From CAYMNU01 sp964391885 (lineage in GTDB: Archaea; Altiarchaeota; Altiarchaeia; JAFGQM01), in the NCBI GenBank assembly GCA_964391885.1, contig CAYMNU010000049.1, positions 1 through 13,445 on the forward strand: a stretch of 13,445 nucleotides of DNA, given 5' to 3'. Made by a program: the position numbers and the translations under genes. The notes beneath the pieces were generated by a model. The model saw only the letters and a list, made by a program, of their open reading frames with translations, made no database searches and was not told where the DNA came from. Positions 6,534 through 12,374 of the stretch are shown here, piece after piece; the stretch's first letter is position 1; each line of letters opens with the position of its first letter.

Positions 6534-7415
6534 GTGGACCCCGACACAACCGCCCGAAAGATTAAGACCATGGAGATAAGGGGGGCTCTTAGCATAGGCC
6601 TCTCCGCAGCTGAAAGCCTTGCAGAATACTCACAGAATTACAAGGGCAGCTCATTTTTAAAGGATCTTTCCGGGAAAGCCAAACTACTGAAATCCGCCCG
6701 ACCCACTGCAGTAACGCTGCCCAATTCTGTCGATTACGTGGTGCATCTGGCAAAGGAAAACAAGAGGGAAGACCTCCCCAGGCTCATAGCAGCCTTCATA
6801 AGGGAGCAGAAGAGCGCCCAAGAGAATATCGGCAAGATAGGCGCAAAGAGGATAAAGAAGGGCGACACGATACTCACACATTGCAATTCTACAACGGCGC
6901 TTGAGATAATAAAAGAGGCGGCAAAGACCAAAAAGATAAACGTCGTTTGTACAGAAACCCGCCCGAGGAATCAGGGCTACCTCACTGCAGAGTTTATGGC
7001 CAAAAATAAAATCCCGGTTACCCTAATTGTGGACTCGGCAGCGCGCTATGCCATGGAGGAGCTTGATGTTAACAAGGTGGTTGTAGGGGCGGATGCGGTC
7101 ACAGCCAACGGGGCCGTAGCAAACAAGATAGGCACCTCCCAAATAGCGGCCCTTGCGCATGCCACGAACATACCGCTCATTGTGGGTTGCGAGACCCTCA
7201 AGTTCTCGCCGCAGACGCTGGACGGCACGATGATAACCGTGGAGGAGCGCGAACACTCTGAGATACGCCCCAAGATGCGCGGCGTCAAGATGTGGAACCC
7301 GGCATTTGATTTCACAGCCCCCGAGTTCATAGACCTGATAGTTACGGAGGACGGCATAATCTCGCCTTACATGGCTTACCGGGTAATCAAGGACAAATTT
7401 GCCTGGCTGAAATGA
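6534..7415 (+). CDS. e2b2: Ribose-1,5-bisphosphate isomerase (eIF2B-related family)
   Basis: This enzyme converts alpha-D-ribose-1,5-bisphosphate to ribulose-1,5-bisphosphate, the RuBisCO substrate in archaeal AMP degradation. The 293 residues show the family signatures in order: IKTMEIRGA near the N-terminus, THCNST with C117, CTETRPRNQG (139-148), VVGADAV with D187, then NGAVANKIGT (192-201) and CETLKF. C117 and D187 sit 70 residues apart and match the catalytic Cys/Asp pair known for this family (Cys133 and Asp202 in the Thermococcus enzyme). The length is close to the family norm of about 320. The start is GTG, supported by a TATA-like box 25 bp upstream. Its stop overlaps the next gene's ATG (ATGA), indicating translational coupling. 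The AMP phosphorylase that makes its substrate is two genes downstream. An eIF2B alpha-like initiation factor is the alternative but fits the CTETRPR and NKIGT signatures less well. Confidence 0.9.
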   Translation: MDPDTTARKIKTMEIRGALSIGLSAAESLAEYSQNYKGSSFLKDLSGKAKLLKSARPTAVTLPNSVDYVVHLAKENKREDLPRLIAAFIREQKSAQENIGKIGAKRIKKGDTILTHCNSTTALEIIKEAAKTKKINVVCTETRPRNQGYLTAEFMAKNKIPVTLIVDSAARYAMEELDVNKVVVGADAVTANGAVANKIGTSQIAALAHATNIPLIVGCETLKFSPQTLDGTMITVEEREHSEIRPKMRGVKMWNPAFDFTAPEFIDLIVTEDGIISPYMAYRVIKDKFAWLK

Positions 7416-7987
7416 TAGATATGGACAGTACACAAGAAGAGGATATAAAACAGGAAGAAAAGCAGGAGCTGGACGCTTTGATAGTCCGCTCGATGGAGGC
7501 ACTGGAAAAAAAGGACGCGCTTGCGATGCGCACCATCTCCGCAGATGCTAATTCCCTTGCTGCAGTCGAAGGCCATCGTGAGCTTATACTGCTGGCGCTT
7601 GTTGATTATGCCTTAAGCAAGATAATGTCCAAAGTGCACTACGGCGCAAAGGACGGGGATTTCTACGGTAAAATAACCGGGCTTCTCAGCGAGGCCCGAA
7701 CCAGCTCGAAAGAGGTTTGTATCTCAAAGCTGGAGGAGATCGAGGATTTAGTTATCAAGCTCGACAGGGAAGAGGGCAACTATAACAGGAACATCATGGA
7801 CAAGGCCCGCATAAAGAAGGCGTCCAAGCTCTATGAGCAGGGCTTGTCCCTGCGGAGGGCCTCAGAGCTCACCGGCGCCGATCCCGTAGAAGTGCTGGAT
7901 TATGTGGGCGGCAGCAAGATACACGAATTCAAGGGCGGAGGTAAAAACGCAAAGCGGCTGCAGGCTGCCAGGGAGGTATTCAAATGA
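7412..7987 (+). CDS. Helical protein of unknown function with an antitoxin-like C-terminal helix-turn-helix, coupled to a PIN nuclease
   Basis: The product has 191 residues. The first 25 or so are Glu/Gln/Asp-rich and probably disordered. Residues about 40-125 are helical (for example HRELILLALVDYALSKIM). Residues about 132-165 (KASKLYEQGLSLRRASELTGADPVEVLDYVG) look like the short helix-turn-helix of VapB/UPF0175-type antitoxins, and the tail is Gly/Lys-rich. It is joined to its neighbours by ATGA overlaps on both sides (7412-7415 with the isomerase, 7984-7987 with the PIN gene). That gene order resembles an antitoxin followed by a PIN toxin, although this protein is longer than most VapB antitoxins. 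No SD motif is visible before its ATG, so it probably relies on coupling from the isomerase. The antitoxin role is inferred; an RNA-binding PIN cofactor is equally possible. Confidence 0.65.
   Translation: MIDMDSTQEEDIKQEEKQELDALIVRSMEALEKKDALAMRTISADANSLAAVEGHRELILLALVDYALSKIMSKVHYGAKDGDFYGKITGLLSEARTSSKEVCISKLEEIEDLVIKLDREEGNYNRNIMDKARIKKASKLYEQGLSLRRASELTGADPVEVLDYVGGSKIHEFKGGGKNAKRLQAAREVFK
7971..7977 (+). promoter_or_regulatory. Shine-Dalgarno site of the PIN-domain gene
   Basis: GGGAGGT lies six bases before the ATG at 7984, inside the end of the preceding gene. The PIN gene can therefore recruit ribosomes itself as well as by ATGA coupling. Confidence 0.6.
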
Positions 7988-8646
7988 GGAACCGAGTAAT
8001 ATGCGACTCAAGCTCGCTTATATCCATGTCCATGAACTGCATGCTGCCCGTAGTCACGGAGCTCAGCGAAAATGCGGACTTCATCATAACGCCCACCGTA
8101 TATGATGAGATAATAACTAATCCGCAGCGTGCCGGCCACCATAGAATGGGCCCCCTTCAGTTCAAGGCTCTCTGCGACAACGGCATCCTGAAGACAGAGA
8201 AGCCGGATAATGCTGAAGTCCAGGCAATATTAGACCTCTCTAATAACATCTATTATGCAAAGCACCGTTCCCTTAACATCATACAGAGAGGGGAAGCAGA
8301 GGCCCTTTCTCTGGCGAACGGCGGCGACGTACTGCTGATGGATGAAAGAACATTGAGATATATGATTGAAAGCCCCCGGGACCTTCTCGGGCTGCTGCAG
8401 CACCGTATGCGAAGGGGCATAACAATGAAGCGCGAGCGGAGGGAAGCCTTCGAGAAATACTGCAAGGGCGTCTCGATAATCAGGTCAAGTGAAATCTTGG
8501 CCGTAGCCTACGAGAAAGGCATACTCGAGAAATACTTTTCAGGCCCCAAGAGAGAGATAATCGAGGCTTCCTTATGGGCCCTGAAGCTCAAGGGCTGCTC
8601 GCTTTCCAACGAAGACATAGACGAGTATTTAAAGATGCTCGGGTAA
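7984..8646 (+). CDS. PIN-domain ribonuclease-like protein
   Basis: The product has 220 residues. It opens with a beta strand ending in the first catalytic Asp (VICDSSSLI, D8), as in PIN domains. Further acidic residues at the expected spacing are E42 (VYDEI), E104/E106 (GEAEALSLA) and D120 (LLMDERTLR), which together could bind the divalent metal used for RNA cleavage. From about residue 130 there is an extra helical extension (RMRRGITMKRERREAFEKY and beyond) not found in the shortest VapC toxins, which are about 130-150 residues. The gene overlaps the upstream partner gene by ATGA and has a good SD motif. It sits between the two AMP-salvage enzymes. The PIN call is based on motif pattern and fold-like layout; whether it is a toxin, an RNA-processing enzyme or an inactive homologue is open. 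Confidence 0.72.
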   Translation: MRNRVICDSSSLISMSMNCMLPVVTELSENADFIITPTVYDEIITNPQRAGHHRMGPLQFKALCDNGILKTEKPDNAEVQAILDLSNNIYYAKHRSLNIIQRGEAEALSLANGGDVLLMDERTLRYMIESPRDLLGLLQHRMRRGITMKRERREAFEKYCKGVSIIRSSEILAVAYEKGILEKYFSGPKREIIEASLWALKLKGCSLSNEDIDEYLKMLG

Positions 8647-8663
8647 GTTCCGTGAAGCCAACC

Positions 8664-8671
8664 TTTATAAA
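8664..8671 (+). promoter_or_regulatory. TATA box ahead of AMP phosphorylase
   Basis: TTTATAAA in the gap after the PIN gene would place a transcript start near 8693, giving a leader of about 16 nt with an SD motif before the ATG at 8709. AMP phosphorylase could thus be expressed independently of the upstream operon. It also argues against the in-frame ATG at 8673, which would precede the transcript start. Confidence 0.45.
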
Positions 8672-8695
8672 AATGCCGCAAAAAACTGAAAAACC

Positions 8696-8702
8696 AAGGG
8701 AG
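8696..8702 (+). promoter_or_regulatory. Shine-Dalgarno site fixing the AMP phosphorylase start
   Basis: AAGGGAG ends six bases before the ATG at 8709. Together with the match of the protein N-terminus to its family, this decides against the longer in-frame reading that begins inside the PIN gene. Confidence 0.6.
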
Positions 8703-8708
8703 TCTGCA

Positions 8709-10196
8709 ATGGGCGAGAAGCTGATTGTGCACATAGTAGATATAAATGCAGGCAGGCCCATAATCATTCTTCATGAAAACGATGCAGAGCGCATGTCCAT
8801 ACACATGGGCGACAGGGTAGTTGTCTCCAGAAAGGGATGCAGCTGCAAGAAACCTGCAATAGTCGACGTAAGCGACAGCATGGTAAGCCCCGGCGAAGTC
8901 GGCATCTTCAACGACCTTGCCGCCCCGATGAAGCTGAGCCCTCTTTCATATGTTTATATTGCCCCGCGATCCAAGCCCGATTCAATAAGATTTATCAAAA
9001 GTAAGATAGAAGGCAAGGAGCTTTCAAAAGAGGAAATAGATACGATAGTAAACGATATCGTGGACGACAACCTCAGCGACATAGAGCTGACCTCGTTTGT
9101 CACTGCGTCAGCCATACATGGATTCACCAAGAAAGAGACGGTTAATCTTACTTGGGCTATGATAAACACCGGCGACAAATTGGAATTTGACGGACCTGTT
9201 GTCGACAAGCACTGCGTAGGGGGCGTTCCCGGCAACCGCACCACAATGACTGTCGTCCCAATGTTAGCGGCATTGGGCTTCAAGGTTCCAAAAACATCTT
9301 CAAGGGCGATCACATCACCAGCGGGTACCGCAGACACAATGGAGGTTCTCGCACCTGTCTCATACGAGGCAAAAGACATCAAGCGTTTTGTTAAGACAGT
9401 GGGTGCGTGCATGGTCTGGGGCGGAGCTGTAAACCTTGCGCCCGCCGATGACAAGATAATCCGCGTAGAGTACCCCCTCTCAATAGATGCGGAAGGCCAG
9501 GTTCTTGCAAGCATAATATCAAAGAAGCGGAGTGTCGGCAGTAATTATGTTATCCTTGATATACCCCATGGCAAAGGCTCAAAGATTGCGACGATGGAAA
9601 AGGCCGAGGAGCTGGGCGAGAAGTTTGTCTGGCTAGGGAAGGAAGTAGGTATGGACGTTCATGTCATCTATACTGACGGCACCCAGCCTATAGGCAGGGG
9701 AATCGGGCCTATATTAGAGGCAAAAGACGTCCTCATGTCCCTTAGGGGGGACGGCTCAAAAGACCTGATAGACAAAAGCGTGATGATGGTCGGCGAGCTA
9801 ACTGATTTCTGCGGTGTCGATACAAATTGCAGTGGAGAAAGGGATGCCCTAAAATGCCTGGAAGACGGCTCTGCCGAGTCAAAGATGCGCGAGATAATAA
9901 AGGTGCAGAGGGGCGACCCCAAAGTAAGGGCGGAAGACCTGAAGCCCGGAAGGTTCAAGAAGGTGGTGAGCGACAGTTCCGGAGGCAGGGTAAAGGCAAT
10001 AGACAATTCCATAATCTCCAGAATCGCCCGCAGCGCCGGTGCGCCGAGGAACCGGGGCGCAGGGATATGGATAGAAAAGAAAGTGGGCGATAAGGTAAGC
10101 GCCGGCGAGCCACTCTTCACAATATATGCAGAGAACAAGGCTAAGCTTGGCCATGCCGTCCGTCTTTTGAAGGAAGGGCCATATACAATTAGATAG
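8709..10196 (+). CDS. deoA: AMP phosphorylase
   Basis: This enzyme phosphorolyses AMP (and, in known homologues, CMP and UMP) to the free base and ribose-1,5-bisphosphate, the substrate of the isomerase encoded upstream. The 495 residues match the usual length of about 500. There is an archaeal-type N-terminal domain (about 1-85, MGEKLIVHIVDINAGRP and then HMGDRVVV), followed by the nucleoside-phosphorylase-type core. The core holds the signature KHCVGGVPGNRTTM (167-180) and TSPAGTADTMEVL (202-214), with YTDGTQPIGRGIGP at 321-334. A C-terminal PYNP-like domain follows (about 420-490, GVxxx-type IEKKVGDKVSAGEPLF). The start at 8709 is supported by an SD motif and by where family members begin. 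The stop lies 6 bp from the stop of the convergent DUF389 gene. Together with the isomerase, it points to a type III RuBisCO elsewhere in the genome. Confidence 0.93.
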   Translation: MGEKLIVHIVDINAGRPIIILHENDAERMSIHMGDRVVVSRKGCSCKKPAIVDVSDSMVSPGEVGIFNDLAAPMKLSPLSYVYIAPRSKPDSIRFIKSKIEGKELSKEEIDTIVNDIVDDNLSDIELTSFVTASAIHGFTKKETVNLTWAMINTGDKLEFDGPVVDKHCVGGVPGNRTTMTVVPMLAALGFKVPKTSSRAITSPAGTADTMEVLAPVSYEAKDIKRFVKTVGACMVWGGAVNLAPADDKIIRVEYPLSIDAEGQVLASIISKKRSVGSNYVILDIPHGKGSKIATMEKAEELGEKFVWLGKEVGMDVHVIYTDGTQPIGRGIGPILEAKDVLMSLRGDGSKDLIDKSVMMVGELTDFCGVDTNCSGERDALKCLEDGSAESKMREIIKVQRGDPKVRAEDLKPGRFKKVVSDSSGGRVKAIDNSIISRIARSAGAPRNRGAGIWIEKKVGDKVSAGEPLFTIYAENKAKLGHAVRLLKEGPYTIR

Positions 10197-10202
10197 ACTC
10201 AA

Positions 10203-11420
10203 TCAATATGTAATCTTACTGCCCTTGATTATATTAAAGGATATTGAATATCTGCTGTCTACTCTCCTTTGTATCTCCCTATATATGGAATCCAGCTCGC
10301 CAGGCCCGTCGGAGCTGAAATCATAGAGGGTTATATCTATATTGTCCCCTCTCACGAGTATATTGCCCAATTCGACATCTTGGTAGCTTCCGCCATCAAA
10401 AAGCCGCCTAATTTCCCTACCCGGCGCCCGTATCGTCATGTCCTCATAGCTAAGCCATGCCAGAGGCATTGCCAGTATCAGTATTATAACTAAAGAATAA
10501 CGTATGAATTTCTTTACAGTCCCCTGCGTCAAATGATAATCACTCGCAAGATGTATGTGGTCTTTTTGCGGGCCAGCGAACCAGAAGACCAGAACCATCG
10601 CAAGGACTATGCATAATATATTTATAAGCAGAAGAAGGAAGGAGCCCAGGAAAAATAAGGGGTTTAGGAAAACCACACTTAGGCCTATGGCCGCCATTAC
10701 CGGAATGAGTGCTGCCGCGACCATCACGCCCACTATGCCTACTCCCCTGCCGCTGACCAGCACATAGCCGCCTGCAGCCCCCGCGGCAAAAGCTATGAGC
10801 AGGTCGAATATCCCCGGCAGCATCCTCAGCTGGAGAGAGGGATTAATATCGATACCCGGTATCATTAATCCCAACGCGGCTGCGGTTATTATCGCCACAC
10901 CAACGCCCATACTTTCTGTCTTTATACCCTCTTTAAACAAATCCATGCGGTTCATGACCACACCGACGGAGATACTCGATATAGGCCCAAAAGCGGGCGC
11001 TATTATCATCGCACCCACAACAACGGCAACATTATCGGTTATCAAACCCAGTGCCGCTATGATAGTTGAGAAGAATATGAGTGCAAGATATTTTGAATCT
11101 ATATATGAGTTGGTTTCGGCGTATTCTACTATGCATTCCCTGGCCGAATGCTCGCAGGTCTTTCTCTCCTTATCCGGCTCGCCTGGAAGTATTACCTCCG
11201 GCTGGGTTATTATGATGCCCCTGTTCTCACCTTCGCCAAACTTGAACTCTTCCTGGAATCTGCTTATAATTGACTCCATCTTATCGAGCGGCTGCCTTAT
11301 GGTTATCCTGTCGCCGCTCACAGATCCAATGGCATTGTAGTCCTGGACTCCAAGTTCTTTAAGTATGGCTTCGCCCTTTGAACCCTCTCCGGGCCTGAGA
11401 TGGACTTCGATTATCTGCAT
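10203..11420 (-). CDS. DUF389-family (TIGR00341-like) integral membrane protein
   Basis: The product has 405 residues. Residues 1 to about 100 form a soluble domain starting MQIIEVHLRPGEGSKGEAIL, followed by about seven membrane helices (roughly 111-128, 132-155, 171-190, 203-222, 226-250, 255-280, 305-323). The strongly conserved DUF389 stretch is present as ITDNVAVVVGAMIIAPAFGP (127-146). A soluble C-terminal tail follows (about 325-405). The function of the family is not established; transport or sensing at the membrane is often supposed. The start is set at ATG 11420 because family members begin at this point and an AT-rich TATA-like box lies about 26 bp upstream. The longer in-frame reading to 11474 would include that promoter. 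The gene is convergent with AMP phosphorylase, and no terminator room exists between them. Confidence 0.85.
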   Translation of the reverse strand: MQIIEVHLRPGEGSKGEAILKELGVQDYNAIGSVSGDRITIRQPLDKMESIISRFQEEFKFGEGENRGIIITQPEVILPGEPDKERKTCEHSARECIVEYAETNSYIDSKYLALIFFSTIIAALGLITDNVAVVVGAMIIAPAFGPISSISVGVVMNRMDLFKEGIKTESMGVGVAIITAAALGLMIPGIDINPSLQLRMLPGIFDLLIAFAAGAAGGYVLVSGRGVGIVGVMVAAALIPVMAAIGLSVVFLNPLFFLGSFLLLLINILCIVLAMVLVFWFAGPQKDHIHLASDYHLTQGTVKKFIRYSLVIILILAMPLAWLSYEDMTIRAPGREIRRLFDGGSYQDVELGNILVRGDNIDITLYDFSSDGPGELDSIYREIQRRVDSRYSISFNIIKGSKITY

Positions 11421-11440
11421 GCTTTTTATACTGGGCTGAG

Positions 11441-11450
11441 AATTAAAATA
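11441..11450 (-). promoter_or_regulatory. TATA-like box of the DUF389 gene
   Basis: On the minus strand TATTTTAATT is centred about 26 bp before the ATG at 11420, predicting a leaderless transcript. A second AT-rich block (TATAAAAA) lies directly next to the ATG, but is too close to act as the TATA box for this start. Confidence 0.45.
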
Positions 11451-11478
11451 ATGCATAATAAGCATGCAAGTCAATTAT

Positions 11479-11490
11479 TTTTATACTTTA
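11479..11490 (+). promoter_or_regulatory. TATA-like box ahead of the candidate structured RNA
   Basis: TTTTATACTTTA precedes the GC-rich hairpin region, and a second TATATA lies at about 11495-11500. From the first box a transcript would be expected to begin around 11505-11512, which is where the hairpin begins. It stands back to back with the DUF389 promoter on the other strand. Confidence 0.35.
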
Positions 11491-11504
11491 CCCGTATATA
11501 TCTA

Positions 11505-11573
11505 GCGGCGGGGTGGTAAGCAGGATGCCTTTCCTCCAGTTGGTATCTCGTTCTCCCCGCCACTTTTTCTTTT
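11505..11573 (+). ncRNA. Candidate small structured RNA or 5' leader ending in a T-tract
   Basis: A perfect 7-bp outer stem pairs GGCGGGG (11507-11513) with CCCCGCC (11555-11561). An inner stem pairs GATGCC (11524-11529) with GGTATC (11542-11547), including one G-U. The loop between them (11530-11541) exposes CCTCC, complementary to the core of an SD motif. The outer stem is followed by TTTTTCTTTT (11564-11573), as expected for an archaeal terminator, and a TATA-like box lies upstream. It is too short and lacks a T-arm for a tRNA, and no C/D or ACA boxes were found. It could be a free regulatory RNA, an attenuator-like leader of the gene at 11652, or chance pairing in a GC-rich patch. Confidence 0.35.
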
Positions 11574-11615
11574 ATAGCATACTCATTAGTATCGTTTTTA
11601 TGCTTCTATTCGTAG

Positions 11616-11621
11616 TATTAA
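11616..11621 (+). promoter_or_regulatory. Possible TATA box of the DUF5752-like gene
   Basis: TATTAA is centred about 33 bp before the ATG at 11652, giving a leader of a few bases. The spacing is looser than at other promoters in the window, and the T-rich block near 11595 is an alternative. Confidence 0.3.
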
Positions 11622-11651
11622 CACCCGTTTCAAAGGAAACCCGACTGCACA

Positions 11652-12338
11652 ATGGAAATAATCTCACCCAGGACTGCCTGCAGGTATCTTAGAGATATCA
11701 GTGATGCTCGCATGCAATTCCGCACACTCGATGGAAAGGAGCTTAAGAATCTTGTTGACCTTACCTGCTATCTCAAGGCCTGCGAAGACGAGCATTTTCG
11801 CCATCATGTAAGCCCACAGCACAACCATTTTTCGAACTGGGTAGACAATAGCATCCAAGACAAGCAGCTGGCATGCCAGATGTCGCTTGTTCTGGAGAAG
11901 AACCCGATGAGGATATTGGTCCTTAAGCGCATCAATATCCTTGTCCGGCATGCGACCCGCACTCCAAGGGGCCGGGAAAAGGCAAGGATGATACTGGAAA
12001 GCGCGAAGCTCCCCGAAGAGATGTTCATGACAAACGACGGCCGCTCAATATGCAACCTCTGGGAGCTTAAGCACTTTCTGGAGACTGCACCGGACCATTC
12101 CATAAAATATCATTTCCACGGAAACCGCAACGATTTTCACGAATGGGTGCGGGAGGTCATAATGGACTTAGAGCTCGCCGACCTGATATGGAATGCAGGC
12201 TGCCGTGAGGAGATTCTTGAACATGTCAGCGAGCGCATTTCCTACCTTGAAGGCTTTCGGGTACGCGAGCGGGATGACTCAGACCTTGCTTCAGTATTGC
12301 AAAAGGTACGCGAATATCCCTTGCCTATCTGCTCATAG
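11652..12338 (+). CDS. Protein with two tandem DUF5752-like domains
   Basis: The product has 228 residues and contains the same domain twice. Copy one (about 21-97) and copy two (about 127-201) share the order FxTxDGxxxxNLxxLxxxL, then an HH or YHF segment, then N-(D/H)-F-x-x-W-V and a run ending in a conserved Arg-Ile plus Leu. Examples are HNHFSNWVDNSIQDKQLA against RNDFHEWVREVIMDLELA. This pattern fits the archaeal DUF5752 family, whose function is unknown. Copy two keeps the typical NDF, while copy one has NHF. A 30-residue Arg-rich linker (TRTPRGREKARM) joins them. No membrane segment or signal is seen. The ATG at 11652 is preferred over Met21 because residues 1-20 resemble the usual lead-in of the family. 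The next gene, aRF1, starts 36 bp after the stop with its own promoter. Confidence 0.72.
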   Translation: MEIISPRTACRYLRDISDARMQFRTLDGKELKNLVDLTCYLKACEDEHFRHHVSPQHNHFSNWVDNSIQDKQLACQMSLVLEKNPMRILVLKRINILVRHATRTPRGREKARMILESAKLPEEMFMTNDGRSICNLWELKHFLETAPDHSIKYHFHGNRNDFHEWVREVIMDLELADLIWNAGCREEILEHVSERISYLEGFRVRERDDSDLASVLQKVREYPLPICS

Positions 12339-12342
12339 CCCT

Positions 12343-12350
12343 TTTTTTAA
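12343..12350 (+). promoter_or_regulatory. TATA-like box of aRF1, overlapping a T-tract after the DUF5752-like gene
   Basis: TTTTTTAA is centred about 28 bp before the ATG at 12375, so aRF1 is probably leaderless. The same T-run lies just after the stop of the preceding gene and may also serve as its terminator. Confidence 0.5.
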
Positions 12351-12374
12351 GCTCCCTCTCAAATATGCGGGATT

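Noticed and set aside
8574..8708. Longer in-frame N-terminus for AMP phosphorylase
   Set aside because: It would overlap the end of the PIN gene, precedes the predicted transcript start, and does not match family N-termini. The ATG at 8709 has an SD motif.
9668..10138. Long minus-strand open frames under AMP phosphorylase and other genes
   Set aside because: They are shadow frames opposite strongly conserved coding sequence, without promoters or family resemblance.
11421..11474. Longer N-terminus for the DUF389 protein
   Set aside because: The extension covers the TATA-like box and family members start at the Met encoded at 11420.
11507..11562. Possible tRNA, because of a 7-bp acceptor-like stem followed by A
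   Set aside because: Only about 55 bases long, with no T-arm consensus, no proper D-arm and no anticodon stem of 5 bp.
11525..11692. A 55-residue plus-strand reading frame starting MPFLQLVSRS with a hydrophobic middle, possibly a small membrane protein
   Set aside because: The hydrophobic part comes from a T-rich stretch that would encode Phe/Leu/Ile by chance. It overlaps the well-supported gene at 11652 by 41 bases and begins inside a hairpin stem. A weak GGTGG before the ATG keeps it possible but not supported.
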